DNA from: Homarus americanus
Taxonomy: Eukaryota; Arthropoda; Malacostraca; Decapoda; Nephropidae
Assembly: GCF_018991925.1 (NCBI RefSeq)
Contig: NW_024735410.1
Coordinates: 1 to 64,000 of the forward strand
DNA length: 64,000 nucleotides
Reading direction: 5' to 3'
The notes beneath the pieces were generated by a model. That model made no database searches. It had not been told where the DNA came from and was given only the letters and a program-made list of their open reading frames with translations. Positions 12,453 to 25,125 of this stretch are shown one piece after another. Every line of letters starts with the position of its first letter. Position 1 is the first letter of the stretch. The translations under genes and the position numbers were made by a program.

Positions 12453-13554
12453 AGGTTGTGCGGACTAGAGTGGCAGCTCGTAAAGTTTCATATTACTGTG
12501 TTCCACCAATTACTTGCTCGCCCGCTGTGTGCTTCCAATTTCAACTTTTCTGTTCTTGTGACACCTTCCATCCTTCTCTCCTTTACGGTGTTTGCTCACA
12601 ACATTCTTCCTCAAGTAATTTTATTTTTTTCTGTGATACAAGGCTAACAAAATGCTTCTTTTGGATTGTACTCACAGTGTTCATTAAGGTTATATTTCAA
12701 ATACCCTTTGTCTTTTAGTCTGCCCAGTGTTCGTCCTGCCTCTCATTAAGGACAGGTTTCAAATTACACTTAACTAGCGTAACCTTGGATTGTATTTCAT
12801 GTAATATTTTCAACAATATATTTTTGTTTTGTAAATCAATCACCCATAAATTTACTCTAGTAATTAGCACTCAATTAAAAATCGTGTGTTTGTCATCACG
12901 AATCTTCCTCGTCATAGTGATAAAAGATGGACATGTTTATAATACCTGTATCTCCAAGTGTGATACATAACTGATCTCTGTCATGCTGTACTGTAACTCC
13001 TTTATTTAAATTCATCGTCTGTAACTTTAAACTTCATCATGTTTCTGTAAGCTACTATATAAAATGTTGGGGAGGTGAGGAAAGAATATTTCTACGCGTC
13101 CGCCTTGTTTCTTATTGTAGATACATCCGTCTACACTTCTTCACCATTAACTGTCATAGTCAACTCCCATAACACCACAAGCTTGTTAAATTTTCGTCTA
13201 CAGTTCATATTTTCCCAATTATATGTTTTGTGGGATCCAGAAGATGGGTTAGTATTGATATTGAAACAGTTTACTTAGCCAGAATACCGATACAGAGTGG
13301 TTAATAATAACAATATTGACATGGCTGAGCCAATTAAGTGCCTGAGCTCTCTAAGTGGCGATCACAGTACTCCACTTTAAACGATCTCGGGCTGGGTTAT
13401 TTTTACCAATCCTCCAAGGTTTTGTATCTCTCTGGGGACCCAGTTTTTAATTTCATTCATCCATCACAGTCTCTGCCTTCCCTCAGACCTCCTACCCTCA
13501 ACTTTGGTCCTCCCTAATTGTATGACTAATGAATCTTTTTTTTTTCTGTACATT
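12453..13554. other. AT-rich spacer
   Basis: Pyrimidine-biased + strand with several short ORFs lacking recognisable domains. It may be the antisense of more LINE sequence, given the RT remnant just downstream, but I could not recognise conserved residues here. Confidence 0.45.
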
Positions 13555-13740
13555 TCAAGTATTTCATTTGAAGTTTTTGCTAATCATAGTATTCCTTCGT
13601 TTGTTTTCCTGTCAATGTACCTTAATCTTCGCATTCACCCATAACACCACATTTCAAAATCCTCCAACCTCTTTCTGGTGTCTGCTGAAAGTTTCCACGC
13701 TTCTGACCCATACATCAGTCCTTGCCATATAAAGTCTTTC
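13555..13740 (-). pseudogene. LINE reverse transcriptase C-terminal remnant
   Basis: On the minus strand the translation includes LMYGSEAWKLSADTRKRLED followed by FEMWCYG and, in a nearby frame, RYIDRKTNEGIL. This is the hallmark segment after the RT domain of many endonuclease-type non-LTR retrotransposons (pattern LYGSExW..., RLExFEMWCYRR, WxDRxTNEEVL). The frame is broken by stops, no full RT is present, and the copy is a 5'-truncated, decayed fragment. The clade cannot be assigned from this piece. Confidence 0.65.
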
Positions 13741-13759
13741 AGCAGCCCTCTTCTCAAAT

Positions 13760-14048
13760 TTTAGTTAATTCCCCTTTTCATTTGGTATTTTAGATTATTC
13801 ATTGCTGTTTTTGCTTGTTCTATTCTTGTTTTGATTTCTTCCGTACATTACCGTCACGGCTAATGTTGCATCCCAAATACACAAAAAATTTCCAACTTAT
13901 TTAAGCTCCCTGTGTTCTTAACCCACGCTTGTAATTTAAGATCTAATTCTCTGTATTTTTTCAGTACAATTTAGGTCTAGATTTCCTCCTATTATATAGA
14001 ATTTTTAAGTATTTTTTCACTCATAACTTTCGTATAAAATAACAAGCA
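13760..14048. other. Spacer, probably old LINE flank
   Basis: T-rich sequence continuous with the antisense RT remnant to its left. No further conserved motif recognised. Confidence 0.35.
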
Positions 14049-14050
14049 TA

Positions 14051-14242
14051 CAGTGAATCCTCTCTTTAACGGACTACATGCAGAAGAAAGTCCGTTATAT
14101 CGATTTTCCGTTAGCTGTGAAACCTCCATCTAACGAACCATGTAGAGATGAAAGTCCGTTATATCGAGAGTCCGGTAGATGTTAAACCCCCCATCAAACG
14201 GATTGTATGGAGAGAGAAGTCCGGCAGATGGAAGTTTCACTG
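14051..14242. mobile_element. Pogo/Tc1-like MITE fragment
   Basis: The left end reads CAGTGAATCCTCTCTTTAAC; the reverse complement of the right end reads CAGTGAAACTTCCATCTGCC. Between them AAGTCCGTTATATCGA and related words repeat two to three times at about 60-70 base spacing. A TA precedes the left end but the right flank is AA, so the target duplication is degraded or the boundary is slightly off. CAGTGAAACC-type ends with GTCCGTTA subrepeats recur at 48,775-48,999. Confidence 0.5.
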
Positions 14243-14279
14243 AAACATATAGGTGATCCACTTATCTTCCCTCTTTCCT

Positions 14280-14384
14280 GACTGAGAAACATACTGGTCT
14301 GAGAAACATACTGGTCTGAGAAACATACTGGTCTGAGAAACGTACTGGTCTGAGAAACATACTGGTCTGAGAAACATACTGGTC
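14280..14384. repeat. 17 bp tandem repeat, about 6 copies
   Basis: The unit CTGAGAAACATACTGGT is repeated head to tail with a single G-for-A change in one copy. Near-perfect copies suggest recent expansion. Confidence 0.95.
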
Positions 14385-15369
14385 TTCGGAATGTAATAAA
14401 GTTGTTGACGACATTCCATCCAATTCTGACTCTTCATTTTACACTGACAAGATGACACCAACATCCCTTTTTATACACCGAATTATCACCTGGATTTCGA
14501 AATAGGGGAAGAGAATGTCCTAAACAAGCAAGACGAAAGTTACACGTCTGCTCAAGGTGACGACTCGATATTTCTGTAAATTTATGTCGAAGTTTTGGAC
14601 ACATGGGTTCTTATAGGTATTTATGTGGATGTTGGGAAGATTAGGTGAGTTGTGTTTCAAAGCGATAGTCTAATACATCAAGAACTGCCTCTTTACTCAT
14701 ATGAACCTACAGTATGAAGCATAATGATGTGAGCATGACAGAATTAGTTAAATAGTTCACAGTTAATGATTGCATTATGGGTTAATTATACATTTGTTTC
14801 TGGTGGTAATTAAAAGCTATCAATCAGTCTGGTACACGAGAGCAACACACGTATTGTATACCCACAGTATGTACAACTACAGAACACTTGTCAATAATAA
14901 ATCACATTAAAGGACATCACCGGGACACAACACACAGTACAGGAGATCAAAGGCAATAATACTAAAACTCGATGTAACTTTTGCAACACCACACCTGCCA
15001 ACTGCCCCGTTATCAACCAGACAACGTAATGGGAGAGAGTAAAAGTTATCCTGCCTGAGTGACCAATTATTGTTGCCATTGTGACTAATTATCACATTAT
15101 GCCAACAAGAGCAATCAGTCACTCGGATACTTGATGGAGTAGTCTGTGATTGGTAATTGTTCTTGGTGGTAAAAATAAATACATATATATGGTTGAGACT
15201 AACAGATCACATACTGGGGAGAAGCTCGTCGTAATCTGTAATCGTATGTGTGTGTGTGTGTCTTGTTCATGGCGTTGTTGGGTGAGATGTCGTGGCAGCT
15301 GTATGGTTAGTTATCTCAATAAGGTCTTGATGTGCAGTACCTAACACTGAGTAACCTGACTGCTTTCAG
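14385..15369. other. AT-rich spacer
   Basis: Short ORFs without domains. A brief GT run lies near 15,247-15,260. Nothing further supported. Confidence 0.5.
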
Positions 15370-15434
15370 CCACGCAAGTCGATTATAATTGGGAGGTGAA
15401 TAATTAGAAAATGGATGTGCCTGACCTGGAGCTG
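15370..15434 (+). other. Exon-like segment (speculative)
   Basis: A pyrimidine-rich stretch ending in TTTCAG (to 15,369) is followed by 65 bases containing an ATG at 15,411, eight open codons (MDVPDLEL), and then the strong donor-like word GTGAGT at 15,435. This has the form of a first coding exon with flanking splice signals. The upstream part has an in-frame stop, so only the ATG portion could be coding. Splice-like words are common by chance, and no partner exon was found. Confidence 0.18.
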
Positions 15435-15547
15435 GTGAGTGTGTATTACTATTGTTATAATTACAAGAAAATTGGTGCATATATGACAAAACTGGTTATA
15501 TAACAGTCAAGACGTCCTTTGGTTTACCTATATTAGGATAGTTTTTA

Positions 15548-15610
15548 GTTTTAGGTTAGGTTTGGTTAAGTTTGAATAAGTTAGATTAGGTTAGGTTACG
15601 TTAGATTAAG
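15548..15610. repeat. Degenerate TTAGG-like tract
   Basis: TTAGGTTAGG, TTAGATTAGG and GGTTAGGTTACG words recur over about 60 bases. This is a diverged version, on the opposite strand sense, of the CCTAA tracts at 8.4 and 18.3 kb. Confidence 0.55.
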
Positions 15611-16059
15611 GTTCAATTTTTGTTTTTCTTATCAACAAAATTTTTTCCCACATTAACACTAGCTCATATTATCGACAGGATAAATATAAAGTAAGCAGTG
15701 ACTCTCCCTTCCTCTGGTGAATACTCGTAGTGAGAAACGCGGGAAGGAATGTTGATTTTAATTACGCTGTCGTCAACACTACAGTTGGTGGCTCACGGAG
15801 ATCGTAAGATGAGTTCAGTAGGTAGCGGCGAGTGGCAGTCAGCTTAGTCGAGGAGCCGAGTGGCGGCGTGTGGCAGTCAGCTTATTCGAGGAGCCTACAA
15901 GTGTGACCTCCCAGCTGCCCCCCCACCCCCCCCTCCCTCCCTCCACCACGTGAATCTGACCTCGGTATTGAACAACCACTTGGCGATAAATTTTAGATAT
16001 ATATTGAACTCTATATCTATATCTATTTAACCCCTTGAGAATGATAGCATAACCCCTAA

Positions 16060-16205
16060 GTCAACAAGTTAAATTATCGTACTCGAGAGATTGTCATCGT
16101 ACTCAAAGTGTTGTCATTGTACTCATCGCACTTGAGGGGTTATCATCGTACTCAAGGCGTAAAATCATCGTGTTCGTAGAGTTGTTATCGTACTCAACTG
16201 GTTCA
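16060..16205. repeat. Degenerate ~21 bp repeat, ATCGTACTCAA motif
   Basis: ATCGTACTC or close variants occur about seven times with intervening GAGAGATTGTC, AAAGTGTTGTC and AGGGGTTATC segments, a period of about 20-24 bases. Related words occur near 48.0 kb and at 52.4-52.6 kb. Confidence 0.7.
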
Positions 16206-16439
16206 AAAAGAAACTGGTGGTCACATCAGCTAATGTTAAAATTGGTCTCAGCAGGCAAATCGTCACACTAGACAGACATACAGATGTGGTATAGTCAGCC
16301 GCCCTGTGAAGACTGAAGAAACAATAGAAATGAAAGTTGAAAAACGACTTAATTTAAAGCCGTATTTGTAGTGGAAAAAATCTTTATCTAAAAGTTATAG
16401 ATAAATTTAAGGAATAAATTGAAATATAACTGTAACAAG
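16206..16439. other. AT-rich spacer
   Basis: No feature recognised. Confidence 0.5.
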
Positions 16440-17287
16440 ATTTCATAACGAACTCAATCCTTTCCAGAAGGTCGTTCGTTAACCGAAAAGTTCGTTTACC
16501 GAAACCATTGTTTCAATGGGTTTTTGGGTAATTGGTTCCAGCTCACCGAAAATTTCCTAAATTCAAAAAAAATGGTAGAAAAGTTCACTTTCTTTGAGGT
16601 GTGTATGTAGAAGGCTCCTGGATGATGATGATGATGATGATGGGAATTAGAATGGGGTGGAGGAGAAGGAAGAAGAGAAGGCATTGGGGTGGAAGAGAAG
16701 TCACCCCATGGCACCATTTCACCCATAAAATTTTAGTTCTCTTGGTGTATTTCAAGATTATTTTCTTTAAATCAACACTGCACTGCATTATATATTGTCA
16801 ATATGTAAAATATATTTCAAAATAACCAATAATTTGCTTGGAAACACAGAAAAAAAGCGTTTAGTTGAAGAGAGTCTCAAGCAAGATGTTACCTCCACTG
16901 AAAACAGTGAGAGACTAACGCCTGTCTGGTGTGTTAACAGGCTGGATGGCACGCCAGAAACTAGTTTCTTTACCTTCAATTATGTTCAATAATTGTTAAA
17001 ATGACTAAAAAAGTTAATATTAAACTTTTAAAATTATTGAATAGTATAAACTTTTTGATATTTACTAAAATAGTAAGGAATTTAAGCCCTAAAACCGATT
17101 ACTGTATTGGCGGACTGATACTAAAGCTGGTTGCCCGGTCAGTGCAAGCGAAAACATGTTGAGGTCGGTTCGTAAGAGATTCGTTAACCGAATTTTTGTT
17201 CGTTAACCGAATTGAAGATCCTTATGGAAGGCAGTTCGTTAACCGAAATTTCGTTAACCGAGGCGTTCGTTAAACGAGGGGTCACTG
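16440..17287. mobile_element. Tc1/mariner-pogo-like non-autonomous element
   Basis: The right end, read on the minus strand, starts CAGTGACCCCTCGTTTAACG followed by repeated near-palindromic TTCGGTTAACGAA words. Similar words GTTCGTTAACCGAAA cluster at the left, about 16,465-16,505, but without a matching CAGTG terminus. The interior has only short ORFs, no transposase and a GAT microsatellite at 16,620-16,642. I read this as a deletion derivative with the left terminus lost; the left boundary is approximate. Confidence 0.45.
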
Positions 17288-17927
17288 ATATCGTTTAATT
17301 AATGCTTCAAAAGACAATTATGAAGAATCCAGGGGAGAATTTTGAAAATAACTGAAGTGAAATTAAAAAAAATATATATAAATAAAAGCAAATTACGAAT
17401 GGGATATACAGTGCATAGTGAACAAAAAAACTTGATATATCCACACATATTCCCTCAGCCTTCTCCCACCCACCCACCCACATACACACACCTATAAATA
17501 GATTCTAAACCACAAAAAATACACTGCATCTAATAAATTGGAATGCATTTATACAACTTTAGAGATTTCGAAAATATAAATTGTGTGATTCCCCATCCGT
17601 CGAGGTAATCATTTTTCACCGGTTGCCCTGGTAACTGGTCAGCCGCCCACCATGCCAATTTCAGAAATGAAATCCAGAATTTGCAACGCCAGATGAGATA
17701 ATTAATTTTCGCAAACAGGGACCTACCTGGGTTTACCTTTGTGAATGATATTACGCCCCGTGAACCCTGCAGGCGAGAGAGAGAGAGAAAGAGAGAGAGA
17801 GTAACCTTTTCGCCTCTGGATGATGGCGCTCATACACAACCAGGTTATATTCATACTCCACTAAAAGTATTAAGGCGCAGATGGTCCATATCACCACCAC
17901 CACCCCCTGATACTTACTCAGTATGGT
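17288..17927. other. AT-rich spacer
   Basis: Includes a short GA tract at about 17,776-17,800. No gene recognised. Confidence 0.5.
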
Positions 17928-18178
17928 CATGGTGGGATTATATACATTCTTGTGATCATGGTGGTAGTATGGTGGTTACTGTGATTATGTTGTATGGTAG
18001 CCATTATGGTTATTATGGTTGTACGACAGGTACTGTGTTTAAGGTGGGATGGTGCTAACTGTGGTTATTATGGTGGTATGTGTTTATTATGGTTAGAGTG
18101 GTGGTATGGTGGGTACTGTGATTGTGGTGGTATGGTGGGTACTGTGATTATGGTGGTATGGTGGGTACTGTGTTTTTT
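17928..18178. repeat. GGT-rich minisatellite, about 26 bp unit
   Basis: TTATGGTGGTATGGTGGGTA followed by CTGTGA recurs, tightly at 18,090-18,170 and loosely to the left. The ORFs across it are Gly/Tyr/Val repeats produced by the unit. Confidence 0.8.
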
Positions 18179-18341
18179 TTGGTGTTATGAATTATTCCCA
18201 ACACATTCTAGAAACATTACGTTAATATTTCAGTGTCTCGGAATTAATTAATATAACTGAGGTATCGTCTATCTACTCTTGCCAATGTTGATTCATGTAT
18301 CATTGTAAAAATATTCCAATCTTACCTCTACGTCAAACATG

Positions 18342-18366
18342 AACCTAACCTAACCTAACCTAACCT
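18342..18366. repeat. Interstitial (CCTAA)n tract
   Basis: Four to five perfect CCTAA units. Same motif as at 8.44 kb. Confidence 0.75.
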
Positions 18367-18879
18367 CAGTGATAGAAATTAAAACAAATCTCTCTATCAG
18401 CTGTGAGTGTGAACTGAACAGGTGTGTGTGTGTGTGGTCCCCAGTATGTACTGTACAGTATATGTATAAGTGTTGTCCATCACACGCCTATTTCATTAAG
18501 TTTTTCCCCTTTGGTATGACACAGGAGGATAATAAACACACTGAATATGTTATATATCAAGATAATATACATTTATTTTTTTTATAAACTCGTATATGTT
18601 GTAGAATATATAAACTGGTTACTCGGAGGGACAGGTAGGTCACACCGCCCTCGAGTTGTCAATAAACTGTGTTATATTACAGGAGTTTTCTGTAGCTATG
18701 AGTGAGTCTCTGTTGCTGTCCTGTTAACAGTGAACGTGGGTGACAGCTTACTGACGTGATGCTCAGTTGGTTATGTGTGTTGGGGTGGGTGTTTGTAGCT
18801 TTGCTTCACTGTTTGTTCTTGTTGACTGTTGCGGTTTGTATATACTTCTGTTTATATCCTCCTGCACGAGTGAGACAAC
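18367..18879. other. AT-rich spacer
   Basis: Short GT run near 18,421-18,436. No gene recognised. Confidence 0.5.
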
Positions 18880-19170
18880 ACCACTATCACCAACACCATT
18901 ACCACCAACACCATTACCACTATACACCACTACCATCACTATCACCACCACCACCTTTACCCTCACTAAAAACCTTGTCATTTTTTGCCACAATTCCCAA
19001 TAACACTTTACTACTATCACCATCACCACATTGCACCACCATCAACCACCCACTACAATTACCAAAATCACCACCACCACCACCACTACAATTCCCAACA
19101 TAACCACCATAACCACTACCACAATCCTAACATCACTACCACAACCACCACCAAAATATCCAAAATCAGT
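18880..19170. repeat. ACC/CAC trinucleotide-rich tract
   Basis: CACCAC, ACCATC and ACCACC words dominate. ORFs of 80-115 codons through it are His/Thr/Pro-rich artefacts. Confidence 0.85.
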
Positions 19171-20640
19171 ACTGCCACAGCAGACAGAATTTACATTGTA
19201 ATGGTTGTTTTCACCACCATTTTATAAATATATATAAAAATACACGGCATTATATAGGGAGTATTCTTGCCAAGTCTAGCATCAGTTGTTAAGTGCTTAT
19301 CACCAAAACCATTTCGGCAAGTGTGACAGTAAGATATATCAATGGTAGTCTGTGGCCCCAACGTTGACTATTAGCGTTGCTGTGAATACACTTACCTGAG
19401 GCGAACGACCATCTCTGGCAGACTGTATCGCTACTTGCTGTATGCTGGCAAAATTGTGAGTCGAGTGGAAGCCTTTAACTAGATCATAGTTGTTGTTGTG
19501 CTATGGTTGATGCAAATTTATATTTAAAAATTTCTGAAGGGAATTGAAAGGTACTGAATTAGTATACACAACAGTAGTTTATACACAGTTAAGGTAAAGG
19601 CTGTATTGGATACAGCCAAAGTAATTGTATTTACATATTTACATAAACTGAATACGAGAATATTTAAATTCAGTGTTTTTGTTTAGCTCATCTACACTGT
19701 TAGTAAAGTCTCCAGAATAAACACGGAGGTCCTTAAGACTCTGATACTGACGTCATTATCTAGGTGAAGGAAGATGTTTAGATTTTGATTACCCACTAAA
19801 GTTCATGTTTATAAAACTCTTATGGACAGTGGAAAGTCTCTCATGCCAGAAGTTATTGTAATATCCTTTAGTCTACGTTTCACATACTCACAGCTGATTA
19901 TATGAGGATGGGATGAAAGCTGAGAACATTTCCATTAAAATTTTTTATTGAAAAGCTTTTAACCTTCCATATTTTTAACGCTGTTCTTTGTTTCCTGTTA
20001 CTCTCAATGAACGATTCCCACTCAAATATTTTGTTGTCAATTCCAGTAACAGAGTACGAGTTTATATTTTACCTAATAACGTATAAACTTATGTCAAATT
20101 AAAAAGTAAAAGTGGCCAGGTATTTCGTTAAAAGAATTAATAATCACAGGTGATGTTGGCCTTAATTAACTAGTCTATATCCTCCCCCCAATTAAATACC
20201 AATCACTTGTTCGTGTATTTCATTATGTAATGTCAGTGATGGATTTATATTTCTCGTTTACAATTGTTTTATATATATTATCCTTATCGTTGAATATAAT
20301 ATTATTTGTTGTTTGTTTCGTCTTATGGAATGTTTAGTCAAGAGCAACCATGAGACAAGGTACCGTTCCTATGTTAGTCACTACGATCCTCCAACTCAAA
20401 GTATTTTTTTTTCGGGTTTTCTTTACAAATCCAGATGTTTTTTTATCAACGGTAATCCATCTCTGTTAATCATTCATTTATCCTGTTTTCATGCCTTCCT
20501 CTATCACTCTTACTTTAAATTTTACCCATAAATAATCACTAGTCTGCTATTACTTCACTGTAATGGTCCATTGATCCTCTCTGTAGATATTCAGTATTTT
20601 TCTAATTGTTTCAGCCTTATTCAGTATTTATTAATATCGT
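19171..20640. other. AT-rich spacer
   Basis: No recognisable gene. A minus-strand segment at about 19,395-19,460 is open and ends at a perfect donor-like CAG/GTAAGTG, but it has no convincing acceptor. It is noted only as a weak exon candidate. Confidence 0.45.
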
Positions 20641-20742
20641 TTATGGTGTTTTCATAATATATCTCCAGCTTTATCTTGTAGCTTCAATAACCTGTAGTCT
20701 GCTTCTGGTGTTGGAGGAATGGGTCCAAGCTTCTGACACACA
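20641..20742 (-). pseudogene. LINE RT C-terminal remnant (weak)
   Basis: On the minus strand the translation contains SEAWTHSSNTRSRLQVIEAT, resembling the SEAWTLT...RLExxExxC segment of endonuclease-type LINE ORF2 proteins, as in the clearer remnant at 13,555-13,740. It abuts a CA tract (20,740-20,757). Only about 30 codons align, with stops following. Confidence 0.4.
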
Positions 20743-20759
20743 CACACACACACACACTA

Positions 20760-21150
20760 CATATAAGCATCTTTTTTTCATATTAAAACTAATTATATTT
20801 CTTAACAGATCTATAGGCTTATGAGTTACTATTTTACATCTAACATCACAACTTGTGTCACTTCACAACTGAACACATTAATTTTCTTCACCTCCATAAG
20901 TTCACTGTTTTTGCTAAGCTTCTTCATTATATCCTGCTGATGGGGATTTTTCAATAGGATTTAGTTTCATTATTTTGTTTATTTCTGTATTCGTTCACCA
21001 TTAATCCTCTTGTCTTCTTCCCACCTTCGTTATTTATGATTATATACTTGTTATGAGTTCTTTCACTCTTCCACCTCCCATTCTTAATATTTCCACAAGT
21101 TTTAACCATTTTTTGTTTACCTGAGCATCCTAAAGCTTGTTGATGTTCTG
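20760..21150. other. T-rich spacer, possibly antisense LINE flank
   Basis: No conserved motif recognised beyond general similarity in composition to other LINE antisense flanks. Confidence 0.35.
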
Positions 21151-21154
21151 TCTT

Positions 21155-21612
21155 TCCATCTCATCCTCCTCCTCCTCCTCCTCCTGCTCCTCCTCCCCCT
21201 TCCTCAGCACCATCCTCCTCCAGCACCATCCTCCTCCTCCTCCTCCTCCTCCTCCTCCTCCTCCTCCTGCTCCTCCTCCTCCTCCCTTCTCTCCTCCATC
21301 CTCCTCCTCCTCCTCCTCCTCCTCCTCCTCCTCCTCCTCCTCTGCTCCTCCTCCCCTTCTCTTCCTCCAGCACCATCCTCCTCCTCCTCCTCCTCCTCCT
21401 CCTCCTCCTCCTGCTCCTCCTCCCCTTCTCTTCCTCCCCATCCTCCTCCTCCTCCTCCTCCTCCTCCTCCTCCTGCTCCAGCACCATCCTCCTCCTCCTC
21501 CTCCTCCTCCTCCTCCTCCTCCTCCTTCCTAGCACCATCCTCCTCCTCCTCCTCCTCCTCCTCCTGCTCCTCCTCCCCCTTCTCTTCCTCCAGCACCATC
21601 CTCCTCCTCCGC
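21155..21612. repeat. (CTC)n array with interspersed spacer words
   Basis: Runs of CTCCTC are separated by repeated blocks CTGCTCCTCCTCCCCTTCTC and TTCCTCCAGCACCATC. The array is therefore a compound repeat in which whole blocks have duplicated. The tract is a near-pure polypyrimidine/polypurine strand pair. The 103-136 codon ORFs here are Pro/Ser/Glu/Arg/Gly homopolymer artefacts. Confidence 0.95.
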
Positions 21613-21898
21613 AAATACAGTAATTTTCGCCTCTTTTGATCTGTTACATTTCATTCCCCTCTTGTCTTAAACAAGATAACTCTCTCTCTCTCTCTCTCTT
21701 CATTAGCTCTCTTTCTCTCCCTACTTCTCTCTCTCTTTCTCTCTCTCTCACACAATACTTTCATAATCATCATCTTTTTACTTTCCTTTATTTAACAACA
21801 TATTTTTCTAACTCTTCTTAACTGGCACTTCCACTTTGTTCTCTTTCTGCTCACGTCTTATTCACTTTCTCCACGTATCTTTTCTCTTAATACCTTTT
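21613..21898. other. Pyrimidine-rich spacer
   Basis: Several CT runs between 21,681 and 21,750. No gene. Confidence 0.5.
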
Positions 21899-21901
21899 GT
21901 A

Positions 21902-22062
21902 CAATGAAAGACAAAAGTCATGTCGCGGTTTTGTCCGAAGATTAAATATAACTCGTGAAACATTATGAGAGCCCCCTACCACAAGGCAGAGCACACCAAA
22001 AGTTTTCGCCTTTCGGCATATGTTTTCACCAAATTTCACGACACGACTTTTGTCTTTCATTG
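21902..22062. mobile_element. 161 bp MITE with TA target duplication
   Basis: Terminal inverted repeat CAATGAAAGACAAAAGTC at the left matches the reverse complement of the right end, with similarity continuing to about 25 bases (TGTCG). TA dinucleotides at 21,900-21,901 and 22,063-22,064 flank it. The size, long inverted repeat and TA flank are typical of Tc1/mariner-type MITEs. The interior has no ORF. Confidence 0.75.
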
Positions 22063-22578
22063 TACAACCTTTATCATCTGTTCTTCTTCTACATCCCTTC
22101 AGTATAGTGTTTTCTAGTCTTTAGGTATACGTATACATATTTTTGTATATAAAGAGAGAGAGACAGAGAGAGAGAGAGCATTACATCAACACAAAACAAG
22201 ATAGATAGAAACTACCTTGAGGAAATCTTTATGAGGGAAACTTATTCACGAAACCTTTGAAATATGAAGGAAAGTTTGAGGACCTTCATGTCTTCCTATT
22301 AATTATTCCCATCATTCACGCTGAGGCAGGTAGCAACTCCGTCGCTAATTAGTCATATTTTCCACCTCATGTCATTAATGCACGTCAAGGAGATGGAGAG
22401 ATTTTCTGTACATGATAAAAAGTGTGTTATTTCGTGGGGTATTTTGAGTGTGTTGTCTTATTACTGAGACTATGGCAGACAACTGGACACCTGTGGTTTT
22501 GTCTATAATATATATTTAATGTAGCAGTATAAGATTGCCAAATGGATCTGAATTATTAACTATATTGTAAATCGTCCT

Positions 22579-22583
<5 letters not shown>
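22063..22583. other. AT-rich spacer
   Basis: Contains a short GA tract near 22,155-22,178. No gene. Confidence 0.5.

Positions 22584-22608
<25 letters not shown>
22584..22608. repeat. (GT)n microsatellite
   Basis: GT run directly upstream of the tRNA-like unit. Confidence 0.9.
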
Positions 22609-22609
<1 letters not shown>

Positions 22610-22611
22610 CT

Positions 22612-22700
22612 ACCTATCCTGGTGGTCCAGAGGTAACGTTCCCCGGTCACAGTCATGGGCTCGTGGGCCGTGGGCTCGAATCCTGGCGGGGTGAGGTGTT
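22612..22700 (+). mobile_element. tRNA-derived SINE-like unit
   Basis: Box-A-like TGGTCCAGAGGT at 22,623-22,634 and a near-consensus box B, GGCTCGAATCC, at 22,673-22,683 sit about 40 bases apart, as in a tRNA with a variable arm. The unit is followed by a short unique tail and then a 117 bp TA tract. No paired acceptor stem was identified, so a SINE or tRNA pseudogene is more likely than a working tRNA. Confidence 0.6.
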
Positions 22701-22737
22701 GATTATGTGTAGAAGTTTGCGTGCTTTATTGGACTAA

Positions 22738-24164
<1,427 letters not shown>

Positions 24165-24374
24165 CAGTCACCTGCACTATACCTGGTACAGTGGTTAATG
24201 CATTTTGTGAGATGTGGTGCCTCTGTGTTTGTTTACATCGTATTAAAACTTCCGGAATGGCCCTAAGGAACCCCACAACAGTTGCCAGACTTGGGTGTTA
24301 ATAAGCATTCCACAGAGTTGCCACATCTCGCAAAACGTGCTAGCCAATGTACCAGGTATAAGTGCAGGCGACTG
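24165..24374. mobile_element. Tc1-type MITE, copy 1 (210 bp)
   Basis: Begins CAGTCACCTGCACTATACC; the reverse complement of its right end begins CAGTCGCCTGCACTTATACC. Similarity of the two ends continues for about 60 bases, so the element is nearly all inverted repeat with a short centre. TA at 24,163-24,164 and 24,375-24,376 is the target duplication. CAGT ends plus TA duplication fit the Tc1/mariner superfamily. No ORF. A second copy in reverse orientation lies at 32,256-32,468. Confidence 0.85.
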
Positions 24375-24987
24375 TACAATTGTAACTATAATTCCCTCGA
24401 CATCCTTTTGGCCAATACACACAAAAAAAATTCTTGGATGGATTCTCTATGTGGCAGTAATCTAGTCAGACCTGCACATAAAATTCACAATTCCCATATA
24501 CGTTCCTTGTGAATCTTGAAACTGAAAAAAAAGCAAAAAACAATGAAAACAATTTCTGGAAAAACGGGAACAAAGTCCACCTCCCTACTGTGTCAGTGAG
24601 GAGATGAAAATTTCTTCTCGGATTACACGAAAGAGTCAATTGATGTTTGTCTTAAGTACACAATGATTCCATAATAACAAGCAATGGGTGTTTCTCTCCA
24701 TGAACGGCGTCGAGTGAAAGCTGTTGTTATTCCAGAAAGACTGTCTGTTTAATGATGTATTCTTCCTCACGTCAGACAATAAAGAAGAATTTACTCGTGA
24801 ATGATCAATCGATTCGTCGACTTTTTCTTAAGATACTTCTGTGCTTTGAGCCAGAATGTGTTATACAGCTTCAATAATCATGGCAAAGGAGAGCTTCTTT
24901 TAATGTCCCTCAGATGTGATGTTTATAAAAGCATCACAGGCAACTTACTTTTGTTTTTAATAGCTTTTCGAAGGCGATGATATGTTT
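24375..24987. other. AT-rich spacer
   Basis: No feature recognised. Confidence 0.5.
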
Positions 24988-25125
24988 CTTTGAAGACTGA
25001 GATTTAACTATTTCTTAATGATAGTTTAAACCTTTGAAGACGGAGATTACTACTTAATAATGATAGTTTAAACCTTTGAGGACGGAGGTTTAACTACTTA
25101 ATAACGATAGGTTAACCCTTTAAGG
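24988..25125. repeat. 42-44 bp tandem repeat, about 3 copies
   Basis: CTTTGAAGACGGAG, TTAACTACTTAATAA and GATAGTTTAAAC recur in order three times with moderate divergence. The next ~80 bases contain weaker relatives. Confidence 0.8.

Noticed and set aside
21130..21614. ORFs of 103-136 codons with Pro, Glu, Arg, Gly or Ser runs
   Set aside because: All frames of a CTC/GAG array; homopolymer products with no other coding sign.
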